Notes: generated by a model not told the origin, from the sequence alone. A DNA stretch of 64,000 nucleotides from Prevotella sp. P6B1 (GCF_000702825.1 NZ_JNKF01000016.1:62001-126000); one strand, 5' to 3'; positions 38,117 through 47,973 are shown, numbered from the stretch's first letter. Made by a program: numbers and translations.

Positions 38117-38609
38117 GACAATATTCAGGGTAGCCATTTGGGCTGCCCTGATATTTTCATTAACCGCATGCGGTGCTGGTGACGACGATGGTCGCCGCTT
38201 GGGTGAAACGATTGTCGGTACTTGGCAACGAGGTTGGAACCAAGGCGACGTTGTAATTGAAGGTGATACCGATCTTAAGCCAGAAAACTTCTTGTACGAT
38301 CTGTTCGTATTCCGTGGTGACGGCACATATAACGGCATGGTGCGTAAAGGCACTTTTTCATCCTACGACACCGATGGCGATATCATCTACGAAGGCGACT
38401 ATCAATGCGACAATCATAATCTGAAACTACAATACACCGACGAAGGTGGCACGCATCGCACCATTCTTGCCCAGGTGATAACATTCAATGAAACAACAAT
38501 GCAGATTCGTTACGAGGAAGAACAACATCACATCACCGTTACTTTCATCATCCGAAAACAAAGCAATGAAAGTACTGGCTATTCATCGTCTTCAACCACA
38601 TCCGAGTAG
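38106..38609 (+). CDS. Small lipoprotein of unknown function, lipocalin-like
   Basis: 167 residues with a lipoprotein signal (FSLTAC-GAG). The rest has alternating strands ([52 protein letters not shown]), resembling the small lipocalin-like lipoproteins of Bacteroidales. A Ser/Thr-rich tail closes it. It overlaps asd by 11 bp, so is likely translated from the same mRNA. It overlaps the convergent DUF4249 gene by 31 bp tail to tail. Function unknown. Confidence 0.75.
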   Translation: MLSKTIFRVAIWAALIFSLTACGAGDDDGRRLGETIVGTWQRGWNQGDVVIEGDTDLKPENFLYDLFVFRGDGTYNGMVRKGTFSSYDTDGDIIYEGDYQCDNHNLKLQYTDEGGTHRTILAQVITFNETTMQIRYEEEQHHITVTFIIRKQSNESTGYSSSSTTSE

Positions 38610-39376
38610 TAGAAGTCCTGATAGTATTCTATTTCACCATAGGCAGAAAAATAGCCCAAACAGCCTCCTGTGAAGTTATCAACGGGATTGGTATTGGTGT
38701 TTGTCATCTGTTGCATGGAATACAAGTAGTCATAGGCACGCTGGTCTATGGCGCGAATTACCACTCGCAGTTTATCTCCATCCTGTAACACATCACTATC
38801 GTGATCACCATCCCGGAAAAAGGTAAACAACTGTTGAAGTTCCTTATTCGGATTTTTCTCATCCTTCATCACAGCCCAACGATAGCCTATCCCGTTACGA
38901 TAGATATGCATAAAGTACCAGTTACTCTCATTGGGTAAATCTTGCAACCGCAGGTCACCAAACAGATAGCGTTCTGTCAACATCTTCTTCCAAACCAGTC
39001 TGAACGCATTCATCTTGGGAGTACGCTGCATGGTCGAGGTCGAAATATAGTGTTGTCCATCCACTTCCACATCCAATTGGTACTGAGTACCAACGATTCC
39101 CTTCAGTTTTGATCTATAGTAACCATCACGCGAAAATGGGATAATGGCCATCGTACCATCACTACCCGTCAACTTCACCACAGCGTTATTCACCTCGCTA
39201 CTGATAGCGTTATTGCTCATGGCATTAGTCTTGCTTACACGAATTTCGGTACCTGAGGCGCTAAGATGTCCTTCTATCACAAGGCGCGATTCTGCTTCGT
39301 GATAATCAATCACTATCTCCTTCTCACAGGATAAGAAAACACCGCAGCATATGATGATAAATAGTAAACGACGCAT
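38579..39376 (-). CDS. DUF4249 family lipoprotein
   Basis: 265 residues with lipobox VFLSC-EK. It matches DUF4249, whose members nearly always follow a TonB-dependent receptor, as here (3 bp gap). Recognisable parts are ESRLVIEGHLSASGTEIRVSKT, AVVKLTGSDG and a C-terminal GGCLGYFSAYGEIEYYQDF. It is probably a surface lipoprotein working with the barrel at 39380, but neither substrate nor mechanism is known. Confidence 0.85.
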   Translation of the reverse strand: MRRLLFIIICCGVFLSCEKEIVIDYHEAESRLVIEGHLSASGTEIRVSKTNAMSNNAISSEVNNAVVKLTGSDGTMAIIPFSRDGYYRSKLKGIVGTQYQLDVEVDGQHYISTSTMQRTPKMNAFRLVWKKMLTERYLFGDLRLQDLPNESNWYFMHIYRNGIGYRWAVMKDEKNPNKELQQLFTFFRDGDHDSDVLQDGDKLRVVIRAIDQRAYDYLYSMQQMTNTNTNPVDNFTGGCLGYFSAYGEIEYYQDFYYSDVVEDDE

Positions 39377-39379
39377 ATC

Positions 39380-41437
39380 TTAGAATTTGATATTAAACGA
39401 AACAGACGGCATGATACCGAACAACGAATACTGCTTAGCTTTGGTGCCTGCACCATACTCGCCATCCTCGAAATTAATCAAGAAGGGGTTATAGCGGTTA
39501 TACAGATTGTAAATACCAAACACCAGCTGGTGGGTACGATTACGATAGTGCTTGCTCCACACTGCACTCACGTCAAGATGGTGTGAGGCAGGTGCCCGAT
39601 AGCCATTGCGCTCGGTATAGTAGTAAACCCAGTTATCCTCAATCATATACTTACCACTGGGAGCCGTAAAAGCCTGTCCGCTGTTGAATACCCACGAAGC
39701 GCTGAACAACCAGCGTTTGTTAAGTCGGTACATAGCCACCACATTGATATCATGACGACGATCGTTATTTGCATCGTACCAACGTCCCTGATTGATACCA
39801 TCAATTTTAGTTTTCGACCATGATAGTGTGTAGCCAATCCATCCCGTCAATTTGCCGTTATTCTTACGGGCACTGAATTCCAGACCATAACCTTTGCCCT
39901 TGCCAGCCAGCATCAGGCGCTCAATTTCTATCTCACTGGCAAATGATTTTCCATCACGATAATCCAATACATGATTAATCTGACGATAGTAACCTTCTAT
40001 CGAAAAGTCAAAATCCTGATTGGGAGTCATCATAAAGAAGCCACCACTCAACTGATCTGCCACCTCTGGTTCTACAATATTACTGCTCATGGCATAGCGA
40101 TCGAACGGCGTCGATGTACTCTGATTGCGCAGGGCATGCACATTCTGCGAGGTACGGGTATATCCCAGTTTCACAGAGGTTATGGGTGAAAGGTGATAGT
40201 TCAGGGATAGGCGTGGCTCAAATGTTGTGTGAGTCTTAACTATCTGGTTCTTACCATAGTTATAATACCAGCCTATGGTACCATCTTTTTCTATGTCGTA
40301 ATACAGTGAACCGCCAAGTGACGAGAACATACTGAGTCTGAGGCCAGCCGAGACATCGAGTTTTTTTGTGATGGGGGCAGCTATATTTAGCCAGACAGCA
40401 TTATCCCAGGCCCGACGCTGCTCTTTCTCATGCAACGACACTTGCTTCCATTCGGCCGATTTTACATTCAACAAAGCTGTCTGAAATCCCAAATCCAGTG
40501 CATATTTATCAAAATCCACATGAAAATCCTGTCGAAAACCTGCCTGACGGATATGACCGGAGAACCAGATGTTTACACCTATAAAATCTATACCATTATC
40601 TGTTTGATATCCACTATAATAAACAGTAGACTGTGCATAGGAATTCCCAGCAAAATGATGTAACCATTTTAAACTGGTCGACAAGTTCCTCCAACGGATA
40701 TCTACCATATCCTCCAGAGCAGTACGGTCATTACCTGTAAAGAAACTCAGAAACAGTTGGTTTTTGTCGTTAATCGTCCAATCAGCCTTGGCATTAATAT
40801 CATAGAAATACAAGGTATTATCTTTGAAATCAGGAGATAGTTTCAGAAACATATCCAAATACGAACGTCGTGCCGTCACTAAAAACGAGGCCTTATTCTT
40901 CACGATAGGACCTTCCAGCGTCCCCTTTGCCGATAACAGACCTATGCTGGCACCGCCATGCAATTCATTTTTGTTTCCTGTCTTCCCGATAATATCAAGC
41001 ACAGCCGACGAGGCACCTCCATAGGACGCTGGTAACAGTCCCTTATAAAGCGTAGCTGATACCAAAGCATCACTATTAAAGGCAGAAAACAGACCAGCCA
41101 GATGTCCCACATTATAGACAGGAGCCATATCAACCAATATCTGGTTCTGAGCAGAAGTACCACCACGCACCTGAAAACTACTCGAAGCATCGCTTTCACT
41201 CTTCACGCCTGTCAGCAACTGCATGGATCGTATAATATCCTGTTCACCAAAAATCTGTGGTGAGGCGGTCAGATCTTTTAGTTGCACTTGTTCTGTGCCC
41301 GTTTGTATCTGGTTCAGGCGTTGACGTGCAGAATTAGATTTCACCACCACCTCCTCCAACTGTTCCTGTCGCAAGGTGTCTACAGGTTCAGTCGTGCATG
41401 AAATAAGCGCCGATAGTAGTAATGTTGATAAAAACAT
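39380..41437 (-). CDS. TonB-dependent receptor with possible lipobox
   Basis: 685 residues. The N-terminal hydrophobic segment ends LLSALISC-TTEP, a good lipobox, unusual for this class. The plug (QLTASPQ..., SSFQVRGGTSAQNQILVDMAPVYN) and a barrel ending in PSVSFNIKF follow. There is no carboxypeptidase-like domain, unlike SusC proteins. It is likely to import a small ligand with the DUF4249 lipoprotein encoded 3 bp downstream. The start is 4 nt past the -7 box, so the mRNA is probably leaderless. The substrate is unknown. Confidence 0.88.
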   Translation of the reverse strand: MFLSTLLLSALISCTTEPVDTLRQEQLEEVVVKSNSARQRLNQIQTGTEQVQLKDLTASPQIFGEQDIIRSMQLLTGVKSESDASSSFQVRGGTSAQNQILVDMAPVYNVGHLAGLFSAFNSDALVSATLYKGLLPASYGGASSAVLDIIGKTGNKNELHGGASIGLLSAKGTLEGPIVKNKASFLVTARRSYLDMFLKLSPDFKDNTLYFYDINAKADWTINDKNQLFLSFFTGNDRTALEDMVDIRWRNLSTSLKWLHHFAGNSYAQSTVYYSGYQTDNGIDFIGVNIWFSGHIRQAGFRQDFHVDFDKYALDLGFQTALLNVKSAEWKQVSLHEKEQRRAWDNAVWLNIAAPITKKLDVSAGLRLSMFSSLGGSLYYDIEKDGTIGWYYNYGKNQIVKTHTTFEPRLSLNYHLSPITSVKLGYTRTSQNVHALRNQSTSTPFDRYAMSSNIVEPEVADQLSGGFFMMTPNQDFDFSIEGYYRQINHVLDYRDGKSFASEIEIERLMLAGKGKGYGLEFSARKNNGKLTGWIGYTLSWSKTKIDGINQGRWYDANNDRRHDINVVAMYRLNKRWLFSASWVFNSGQAFTAPSGKYMIEDNWVYYYTERNGYRAPASHHLDVSAVWSKHYRNRTHQLVFGIYNLYNRYNPFLINFEDGEYGAGTKAKQYSLFGIMPSVSFNIKF

Positions 41438-41441
41438 GATG

Positions 41442-41473
41442 CAAAAATAATAGTTTTTTTTGGAAACTCCAAA
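41442..41473 (-). promoter_or_regulatory. Promoter of the TonB receptor-DUF4249 operon
   Basis: Minus strand TTTG (41470-41473), 20 nt, TATTTTTG (41442-41449). It overlaps the divergent promoter at 41459-41489. Confidence 0.85.
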
Positions 41474-41489
41474 AAAATACCTATCTTTG
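41459..41489 (+). promoter_or_regulatory. Promoter of the 41519 lipoprotein gene
   Basis: TTTG (41459-41462), 19 nt, TATCTTTG (41482-41489). It shares DNA with the opposite promoter, so the two probably exclude each other. Confidence 0.83.
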
Positions 41490-41518
41490 CCACCGATAAT
41501 GACAAAAAACTCAAGATT

Positions 41519-41989
41519 ATGAAAAAATTACTTGTTGCCGCAATGGCAATCGTAGCACTTTGTGCTTGTGGAAACGGAGAGAAGCAATCTCTCAACTATC
41601 GTGGCCTGTCGATGGGTATGCCATTCAAAACATTCTGCGATTCTCTGACTGCCCGTGGTTTTGCAATTGACTCAGCCCATTCCGACTCCGACTTCACCAG
41701 AGTGTCGATGTATAATCCCAACCTTAACTATCGCCTGATGTTAGCTCAGAAGAACGACACACTGAAAGCACTTCAGGAGAACTACTACATCTCAACCAAT
41801 GACAGTACCCGCAAGATGTGGCAACAGTTGCATGACGAATTCGAGAAACAGATTGGCGCCTGGCCTAACATGCTAAAAGACGGAAAGGATCACCGCATAG
41901 CAAAATTCGAGGATAAAGGCGGTTTCATCACCCTTACCCTCGAAAATACATATAAACCTACACTCAGTGTACTTTATCAGTTAAAATAG
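41519..41989 (+). CDS. Small lipoprotein of unknown function
   Basis: 156 residues with lipobox VALCAC-GNG. The mature part has a SMGMPFKTFCDSLTARGF motif followed by mixed strands and a helix. No known domain could be named. It has its own well-formed promoter overlapping that of the divergent TonB receptor, and its stop overlaps cdsA by 9 bp. Confidence 0.78.
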   Translation: MKKLLVAAMAIVALCACGNGEKQSLNYRGLSMGMPFKTFCDSLTARGFAIDSAHSDSDFTRVSMYNPNLNYRLMLAQKNDTLKALQENYYISTNDSTRKMWQQLHDEFEKQIGAWPNMLKDGKDHRIAKFEDKGGFITLTLENTYKPTLSVLYQLK

Positions 41990-42832
41990 CATGATGGTAT
42001 AGAGGTAAACAACTGCTGCTGGGATTGCCAGTAACGAGGAATCGAAACGATCCAACATACCACCATGTCCTGGCAGGATATTACCACTATCCTTGATGCC
42101 TAAGGTGCGTTTGAAGAGGCTCTCTACCAGATCGCCCCAGGTACCGAACACCACAACCGTCAGTCCAAGACCAGCCCACTCGATGGCTGTCAATCCCAAC
42201 TGATTCAACTGATACTTATCAGTGAGATAACCTACCAGTACGGCAACGGCCATCACCAAGATACCACCGCCGATACTGCCTTCCCAACTCTTTCCCGGCG
42301 AAATGCGGGGGAAGAGTTTATGTTTGCCTAGTAGCGAACCACACAGATACGCTCCTGTATCATTCAACCACAGAAACACGAACACCGATAACGGCAGTAT
42401 AGCATCATAAGCCACAAAACCCTGCAGGGTAGAATGGAATGCCAATGTATTGAGCAAGGAGAATGGCAAAGCAATATAGAGCTGTGCCATCATCGTATAG
42501 GCCCAGTTGTGAATAGGATCCTCGTTCTTTAGATACAACTCAGCCACCATCAGATAGATGATTGATACGAGATACGGAATAAATACTGCCGACGGCGTGA
42601 GTTCGCTGGTAAAACCCGCCATAGCAAAAAAGAAATACACGCCTGCTACAGTTGAGATCAAGCGGTTCACCATAACCTTCTCGCGATCATTCACCAGTCC
42701 AGTAAACTCCCAAATTGTCAGACCTGTAATCAGCGCGAATAGTAGTACCATAGCCTGAGGCCGCAGGAAACTGCACACCAGCACCGCAACGAACAGCACT
42801 CCAGTGATGGTTCTTACAATAAAATTACGCAT
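41981..42832 (-). CDS. cdsA: Phosphatidate cytidylyltransferase
   Basis: 283 residues with about eight TM helices. The family signature is near the C-terminus (GDLVESLFKRTLGIKDSGNILPGHGG-type region ending MLDRFDSSLLAIP), and SPGKSWEGSIGG precedes it. It makes CDP-diacylglycerol from phosphatidic acid and CTP for phospholipid synthesis. Its start overlaps the ftsH stop by 8 bp; a rsfS-ftsH-cdsA order is common in Bacteroidales. Confidence 0.96.
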   Translation of the reverse strand: MRNFIVRTITGVLFVAVLVCSFLRPQAMVLLFALITGLTIWEFTGLVNDREKVMVNRLISTVAGVYFFFAMAGFTSELTPSAVFIPYLVSIIYLMVAELYLKNEDPIHNWAYTMMAQLYIALPFSLLNTLAFHSTLQGFVAYDAILPLSVFVFLWLNDTGAYLCGSLLGKHKLFPRISPGKSWEGSIGGGILVMAVAVLVGYLTDKYQLNQLGLTAIEWAGLGLTVVVFGTWGDLVESLFKRTLGIKDSGNILPGHGGMLDRFDSSLLAIPAAVVYLYTIMLF

Positions 42833-44888
42833 CCTTATCCTCCTTTTCTTCGGTTTTGTTCTCTAATGCTTTCTGCTCAGCAGCCTTAGCTTCCGCCTCC
42901 AGCTCCTTAGCTCGCTCTTCGGCCATACGCTCAGCATCAGCCTTCATCTGAGCCTCAAGTAGTTCCTCAGCACGACTTGTCCATGGGCGCTTGCCAAATA
43001 TCTTCTCAACATCTTCAGCAAAAATCACCTCACGGTCAATCAGCAACTGTGCTAACTGGGCGTGCCCCTCCTTATGCTCAGTCAATATCTGCTTAGCACG
43101 CGTGTACTGCTCATTAATCATACGCAGCACCTCATCGTCCATAATCTTAGCGGTTGTCTCCGAATAAGGTTTCTGAAACTGGTACTCAGCATTATTATAG
43201 TAGCAAACATTGGGCAACTTGTCACTCATACCGGCATAAGCAATCATGCCGTAAGCCTGTTTGGTGGTACGCTCCAGATCGTTCATGGCACCTGTAGAGA
43301 TATGTCCCACAAACAGTTCTTCGGCTGCACGACCACCTAACAGCGAGCACATCTCATCAAGCATTGCCTCCTTAGTCTGCAACACACGTTCCTCAGGCAG
43401 ATACCAAGCAGCACCTAAGGCCTGTCCACGTGGTACGATAGATACCTTTACCAATGGGTTGGCAAATTCGGTAAACCAAGAGATTGTGGCATGACCTGCC
43501 TCATGGATAGCAATCGATCGTTTCTCGGCCTGTGTCATTACTTTAGTTTTCTTCTCCAGTCCACCAATAATACGGTCAACGGCATCCAAGAAGTCCTGCT
43601 TCGTTACAGCCTGACTATTGTGACGGGCAGCAATCAGAGCCGCCTCATTACATACGTTAGCGATATCAGCACCCGAGAAGCCAGGAGTCTGACGAGCCAG
43701 GAAGTCGATATCCACACTCTCATCAATCTTCACGGGTTTCAGATGCACCTTGAACACTTCCTTACGCTCGTTCAGGTCGGGCAGGTCCACATGAATCTGA
43801 CGGTCAAAACGACCAGCACGCAGCAAAGCCGAGTCGAGCATGTCAGCACGGTTGGTAGCAGCCAATATAATCACACCGCTGTTGGTACCAAAACCATCCA
43901 TCTCAGTCAGCAGAGCATTCAATGTATTCTCGCGCTCATCATTGCCACCCATGGATGGGTTTTTAGAACGGGCACGACCTACGGCGTCAATCTCATCAAT
44001 AAAAATGATACATGGACTCTTCTGCTTGGCCTGCTGGAAAAGGTCACGCACACGTGATGCACCCACACCCACAAACATCTCAACGAAGTCCGAACCACTC
44101 ATCGAGAAGAAGGGAACACCAGCCTCACCGGCAACCGCCTTAGCCAACAGGGTCTTACCGGTTCCTGGAGGACCTACCAGCAGAGCTCCCTTGGGTATCT
44201 TACCGCCCAAGTCGGTATATTTCTGAGGATTCTTCAAGAAATCAACAATCTCCTGTATCTCCTGCTTAGCACCAGCCTGTCCGGCTACATCTTTAAACGT
44301 AATGCCCAACTCGCCACCCTTTTCATACATTTTGGCTTTGCTCTTGCCAACGTTAAAGATGCCGCCTCCAACACCGCCGCCTCCGCCGCCCATGCGGCGC
44401 ATCAGGAGTATCCACACAACCACGATAAACAGGATGGACAGCAGATTCGGGAAGATAAGCGAGAAGAAGTCGTTATCGTGTTTATTGTCAAAAGCCAAGT
44501 CGCCACTAAACACCTTGTCCTCCTTGGCCTTAGCAATAAACTGCTCCACTTGGTCAACACTACCGAATTCCACTTCCAGATAGGGATCCACCCCAGTCTG
44601 CTTGGTACTCTGTTTAAACACATCGCGAATGTGCTCAGGTTTCACATACATACGCAAAATGCTTTGTGGTTTATTTACCACAATCTTCTTGGCGTAGCCA
44701 CGTTCTACCATCATCTTGAATTCGCTGTATGTGGCCGTTTTGGCTACGCTACTGTTTTCAGCACCACCATTAGTAAAGTAAAGCAGTGCCAAGGCCGCAA
44801 TTGCAATGAGGTATATCCAGCTCATATTGAACTTGGGCATATTCATCTTTGGGCCACGATCCTTATTGGGTTTCTGATTATTATCCAT
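42825..44888 (-). CDS. ftsH: ATP-dependent zinc metalloprotease FtsH
   Basis: 687 residues. Two N-terminal TM helices flank a periplasmic domain (about 12-32 and 150-168). The AAA domain has Walker [10 protein letters not shown], Walker [12 protein letters not shown] and second-region-of-homology residues [15 protein letters not shown]. The M41 protease has the zinc motif HEAGH. A charged coiled-coil tail ends the protein. It degrades membrane and short-lived proteins. It is 18 bp downstream of rsfS and overlaps cdsA. Confidence 0.98.
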   Translation of the reverse strand: MDNNQKPNKDRGPKMNMPKFNMSWIYLIAIAALALLYFTNGGAENSSVAKTATYSEFKMMVERGYAKKIVVNKPQSILRMYVKPEHIRDVFKQSTKQTGVDPYLEVEFGSVDQVEQFIAKAKEDKVFSGDLAFDNKHDNDFFSLIFPNLLSILFIVVVWILLMRRMGGGGGGVGGGIFNVGKSKAKMYEKGGELGITFKDVAGQAGAKQEIQEIVDFLKNPQKYTDLGGKIPKGALLVGPPGTGKTLLAKAVAGEAGVPFFSMSGSDFVEMFVGVGASRVRDLFQQAKQKSPCIIFIDEIDAVGRARSKNPSMGGNDERENTLNALLTEMDGFGTNSGVIILAATNRADMLDSALLRAGRFDRQIHVDLPDLNERKEVFKVHLKPVKIDESVDIDFLARQTPGFSGADIANVCNEAALIAARHNSQAVTKQDFLDAVDRIIGGLEKKTKVMTQAEKRSIAIHEAGHATISWFTEFANPLVKVSIVPRGQALGAAWYLPEERVLQTKEAMLDEMCSLLGGRAAEELFVGHISTGAMNDLERTTKQAYGMIAYAGMSDKLPNVCYYNNAEYQFQKPYSETTAKIMDDEVLRMINEQYTRAKQILTEHKEGHAQLAQLLIDREVIFAEDVEKIFGKRPWTSRAEELLEAQMKADAERMAEERAKELEAEAKAAEQKALENKTEEKEDKDA

Positions 44889-44906
44889 ATACCTTATTAT
44901 ATATAG

Positions 44907-45257
44907 TTAGTCAAGATCAGGGATTCTAGTCAGCGGGGCATCCTCCCACAAATGCTCCAGATCATAATAGTCACGCACATCAGGCAAGAATATATGTACC
45001 AATACGTCCGTATAGTCCATAGCAACCCACTGAGCATTCTCTAATCCTACCACATGAGCAGGTTTCTCACCCAATTTCTCACGTACCATATCGCCTATCG
45101 ATTCAGCGATGGCCTCTACCTGTGTTGGCGAATTACCAGTGCAGATAACGAAGTACTGGCAGATAGTTCCCTCTATTTTTGTCAGGTTGGCTACAACAAT
45201 GTTGCAACCTTTTTTTTCCTGAATTGATTCTTTAATTGTTTCTACAAGTTGTATCAT
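44907..45257 (-). CDS. rsfS: Ribosomal silencing factor RsfS
   Basis: 116 residues from the ATG at 45257 (MIQLVETIKESIQEKKG). Family features are YFVICTGNSPTQVEAIAESI, AHVVGLENAQWVAMDYTDVLVHIFLPDVRDYYDLEHLW. RsfS binds ribosomal protein uL14 and blocks subunit joining under starvation. The in-frame ATG at 45401 would lie beyond the promoter and is rejected. First gene of the rsfS-ftsH-cdsA operon. Confidence 0.95.
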   Translation of the reverse strand: MIQLVETIKESIQEKKGCNIVVANLTKIEGTICQYFVICTGNSPTQVEAIAESIGDMVREKLGEKPAHVVGLENAQWVAMDYTDVLVHIFLPDVRDYYDLEHLWEDAPLTRIPDLD

Positions 45258-45283
45258 TAATAAAATATCTGTTATTTTGTTCG

Positions 45284-45314
45284 CAAAGGTAGTGCAAATT
45301 GGGCAAAAAACAAA
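45284..45314 (-). promoter_or_regulatory. Promoter of rsfS-ftsH-cdsA
   Basis: Minus strand TTTG (45311-45314), 19 nt, TACCTTTG (45284-45291). Confidence 0.82.
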
Positions 45315-45361
45315 GAAAAAGTGAAAAATTTGCGGTTTTTTATAATTTTTCCCCAAAAAAT

Positions 45362-45392
45362 TTTGGTAGTTCAAGAAAAAGTAGTACCTTTG
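45362..45392 (+). promoter_or_regulatory. tRNA-Gln promoter
   Basis: TTTG (45362-45365), 19 nt, TACCTTTG (45385-45392). Confidence 0.82.
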
Positions 45393-45435
45393 CACCCGCA
45401 AAACAGAGCAAGAGAGTTCTCAAGCAAAAACATTT

Positions 45436-45506
45436 TGGGGTATGGTGTAATGGTAACACTGCAGATTCTGGTCCTGCCTTTCCTGGTTCGAGTCCGGGTA
45501 CCCCAA
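45436..45506 (+). tRNA. tRNA-Gln (anticodon CTG)
   Basis: 71 nt. Acceptor arms TGGGGTA/TACCCCA with a U1-A72 pair and A discriminator, as in tRNA-Gln. The anticodon loop is TTCTGGT, and the stem GCAGA/CCTGC has an A-C mismatch at its last pair. T-arm CCTGGTTCGAGTCCGGG. CCA is not encoded. Confidence 0.92.
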
Positions 45507-45509
45507 CTA

Positions 45510-45542
45510 AAAAAACGCTAAGCATTAAGCTTAGCGTTTTTT
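45510..45542. terminator. Bidirectional terminator between tRNA-Gln and the deaminase gene
   Basis: A perfect 14-bp stem (AAAAAACGCTAAGC/GCTTAGCGTTTTTT) with loop ATTAA. It serves both convergent units. Confidence 0.93.
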
Positions 45543-45543
45543 G

Positions 45544-46020
45544 TTAATACTCTATTTTATCCGTTTTCGAAGTCCATAGACGGAAAGTGTGCAGGGCCTC
45601 ATCACGCAAGAGAGGTGTGATGGGAACAGTACGTTTATCCATCGGACGCTCCAGTTCTTCGTAGATGAAGTCGTCGGCGAACTGGATATCACGGGCATCC
45701 TTACGGGTATTACCATAGAAGATGCGACCGATACGAGCCCAGTAGATTGCGCCCAAACACATGGGGCATGGCTCGCACGAGGTATAGATGGTACATCCCG
45801 ACAAGTCGAACGTACGAAGTTTACGACAAGCCTCACGGATGGTATTCACCTCTGCGTGAGCCGTAGGATCATTATCAATGGTGACACTGTTGCTACTACC
45901 GGCTACAATCTCGCCATCCCGCACGATGACGGCACCAAAGGGACCACCGCCTCGCTCAACACTTTCGTTGGCGAGGCGGATGGCTTCTCTCATAAACTTT
46001 TTATCTTGTTCTGTTATCAT
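45544..46020 (-). CDS. Nucleoside/guanine deaminase (GuaD-like cytidine deaminase fold)
   Basis: 158 residues from the ATG at 46020; a GTG at 46026 is also possible but would overlap the upstream stop. Zinc-site motifs are AHAEV (His, with catalytic Glu) and SCEPCPMC (two Cys). GGGPFGAVIVRDG and LGAIYWARIGRIFYG match guanine deaminases of the GuaD type more than TadA, and the C-terminus is similar in length. It probably deaminates guanine to xanthine; a tRNA role is less likely. It is 5 bp downstream of the DUF349 gene. Confidence 0.85.
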   Translation of the reverse strand: MITEQDKKFMREAIRLANESVERGGGPFGAVIVRDGEIVAGSSNSVTIDNDPTAHAEVNTIREACRKLRTFDLSGCTIYTSCEPCPMCLGAIYWARIGRIFYGNTRKDARDIQFADDFIYEELERPMDKRTVPITPLLRDEALHTFRLWTSKTDKIEY

Positions 46021-46025
46021 CCGCA

Positions 46026-47855
46026 CTATTGTTTATTTTCCGCATCAATAGCCTTGATTTTCTCACGAATCAGGTTCATATCATCTTTCAACTTCTGGAC
46101 CTTGCGGTTCATCTCGTCAATAAGACTGTTACCCTTCTTTGAGCTGGCATTCAGGAAGCCAAGGTTATTTTCATAGGTTTGAATCTCCGACTTCAGGTTC
46201 TCATACTGGCGGAACAGACGTGTGCGCTCATTATCGAGGGCATTCTCACCACGTTCAGCCACCTGCTTCAGATTCTGCTTAAAGCTGCTCAGTTTTCGCT
46301 TAGCCACACTGATGTTCAGATCCTTATAGAGCTTATCGAGCACAGCATGGAACTCCTTATAGAGCTTATCCTTTTCTTTATAAGGTACGTGACCAACGGC
46401 GTTGTATTCCTCAACAAGTTTCTGTACTTTCTCAGCAACGTCCTCACCAGTCTCAGCAGCAAGTGCCTTCAACTGCTCTATGATGCCCTGCTTCTTCTCC
46501 AAGTTCTCGCGCTCCTCGCCGCGCTGACCAGCACCTGCGGCATTACGTGCTTCGAAGAAAGTATTGCAGACTCCCAGAAACTCCTCCCACAGCTGGTCAC
46601 CCAACTTCTTGGGCACCATACCAATGGTTTTCCACTCTTTCTGCAGGGCAATAAACTTATCGCTGGTAGATTTCCAGTCAGTAGAATCCTGCAGCGACTT
46701 TGCTTTCTCGATCAGTGCACGTTTCTTATCGGCATTCTCCTTGAAAGTATCCTTCAGTCCTTTGAAATAAGCAGCCTTACGACCGAAGAAATCATCGCAA
46801 GCAGCACGGAAACGCTCAAAGATCTTGACATTCATCTTCTGAGGAGCAAAACCAATGGTCTTCCACTCTGTCTGGATATCAATAATCTGCTTCGTATGCT
46901 TTTCCCAGTCACCGCTACCCTTGTTTTCCTCTGCTGCAATGGCCTCAACCTTCTCGCAGAGCACAGTCTTACGGGCCAGATTGTCTTCTTCCTTGGCACG
47001 AACACTCTCAAAATGCTGCTGATGGCGCTTATTGATGACACTTGAAGCTGCCTTGAAACGATTCCAGATCTCCTCACGCTGCTCTTTGGCAACAGGACCA
47101 ATCTCACGATATTCCTGATGCAACTTCTGCAACTGATGGAATGCACTGATTACATCTTCCTCGTCAGCCAGTTTCTCGGCGGCCTCACAGAGAGCGGTCT
47201 TCAGTCCAAGATTCTTCTTAAAATCATATTCACGAGCTTCGCTGTTCAAACGAAGCATATCATAGAACTGTTCTACGTAAAGCTGATAATTGCGCCACAG
47301 TTCGTTGGCCTTATCAGCAGGTACATTCTTTATTTCGCGCCACTGATCCTGTAGCGTTTTGAACTCCTTGTAGTTCTTGTTAGCCTCATCGGGAGTAGTC
47401 ACCATAGCCTTGATGCGATCGATGATAGCCAACTTCTTGGCGAGATTATCCTGCTTCTCTGCCTCCAGCTCCTTAAACACCTTTGCGCGACGCTCCTTGA
47501 TGATGCCCATCTCAGCCTTGAACGACTCTTCATCAGGATCAGGCGTGTACTGATACTGCTCAGGATCGCCACCTGCATCGAGATACTCCTTCAACTTGGC
47601 TTCACGCTCAGCTACATGCAGCTTATAGAACGAAGTCTTCAGATATTCCACTTCATCCTTTTGTGGTGTTTCCTCACCATGAGCAATGTCCTGCAGACGA
47701 TGCAATACATCAGCCTTTGTCTCATAGACGGGACGCACAGGCTCTTCGGCAACAGATTCAGAGCTTTCGATTGTTTCTACTTGAGAGGTAACCTCCTCGT
47801 TAACTACTTCTTCGTTTTTACCCAGTTCGAGGGCATTCTCTTGAGAGTCCATCAT
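46026..47855 (-). CDS. DUF349 domain-containing coiled-coil protein
   Basis: 609 residues, highly charged and mostly helical. An acidic N-terminus (about 1-50) precedes a series of DUF349 repeats, each with a Trp followed by basic residues (LQDQWREIKNVPADKANELWRNY, TEWKTIGFAPQKMNVKIFERFR, KEWKTIGMVPKKLGDQLWEEF). DUF349 proteins are widespread in Bacteroidota. I know of no established function. The leader holds a perfect 7-bp hairpin (47881-47897). It is the first gene of a two-gene operon with the deaminase. Confidence 0.9.
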   Translation of the reverse strand: MMDSQENALELGKNEEVVNEEVTSQVETIESSESVAEEPVRPVYETKADVLHRLQDIAHGEETPQKDEVEYLKTSFYKLHVAEREAKLKEYLDAGGDPEQYQYTPDPDEESFKAEMGIIKERRAKVFKELEAEKQDNLAKKLAIIDRIKAMVTTPDEANKNYKEFKTLQDQWREIKNVPADKANELWRNYQLYVEQFYDMLRLNSEAREYDFKKNLGLKTALCEAAEKLADEEDVISAFHQLQKLHQEYREIGPVAKEQREEIWNRFKAASSVINKRHQQHFESVRAKEEDNLARKTVLCEKVEAIAAEENKGSGDWEKHTKQIIDIQTEWKTIGFAPQKMNVKIFERFRAACDDFFGRKAAYFKGLKDTFKENADKKRALIEKAKSLQDSTDWKSTSDKFIALQKEWKTIGMVPKKLGDQLWEEFLGVCNTFFEARNAAGAGQRGEERENLEKKQGIIEQLKALAAETGEDVAEKVQKLVEEYNAVGHVPYKEKDKLYKEFHAVLDKLYKDLNISVAKRKLSSFKQNLKQVAERGENALDNERTRLFRQYENLKSEIQTYENNLGFLNASSKKGNSLIDEMNRKVQKLKDDMNLIREKIKAIDAENKQ

Positions 47856-47880
47856 TTAATACTTTTTAGTTACTGAATAA

Positions 47881-47897
47881 ATGATGCTTAGCATCAT
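47881..47897. repeat. Short perfect hairpin in the DUF349 leader
   Basis: ATGATGC-TTA-GCATCAT, between the -7 box and the start codon. Confidence 0.6.
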
Positions 47898-47921
47898 CAC
47901 ACATTTGGTGCCAAAATTAAG

Positions 47922-47929
47922 CATTATTA
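47922..47929 (-). promoter_or_regulatory. Promoter -7 box of the DUF349-deaminase operon
   Basis: Minus strand TAATTTTG. No clear -33 box 20 nt upstream. Confidence 0.6.
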
Positions 47930-47973
47930 TTTAAATAACCTAATTTTTTGGCGTTTTTTTGCTGTTTTAGGGC

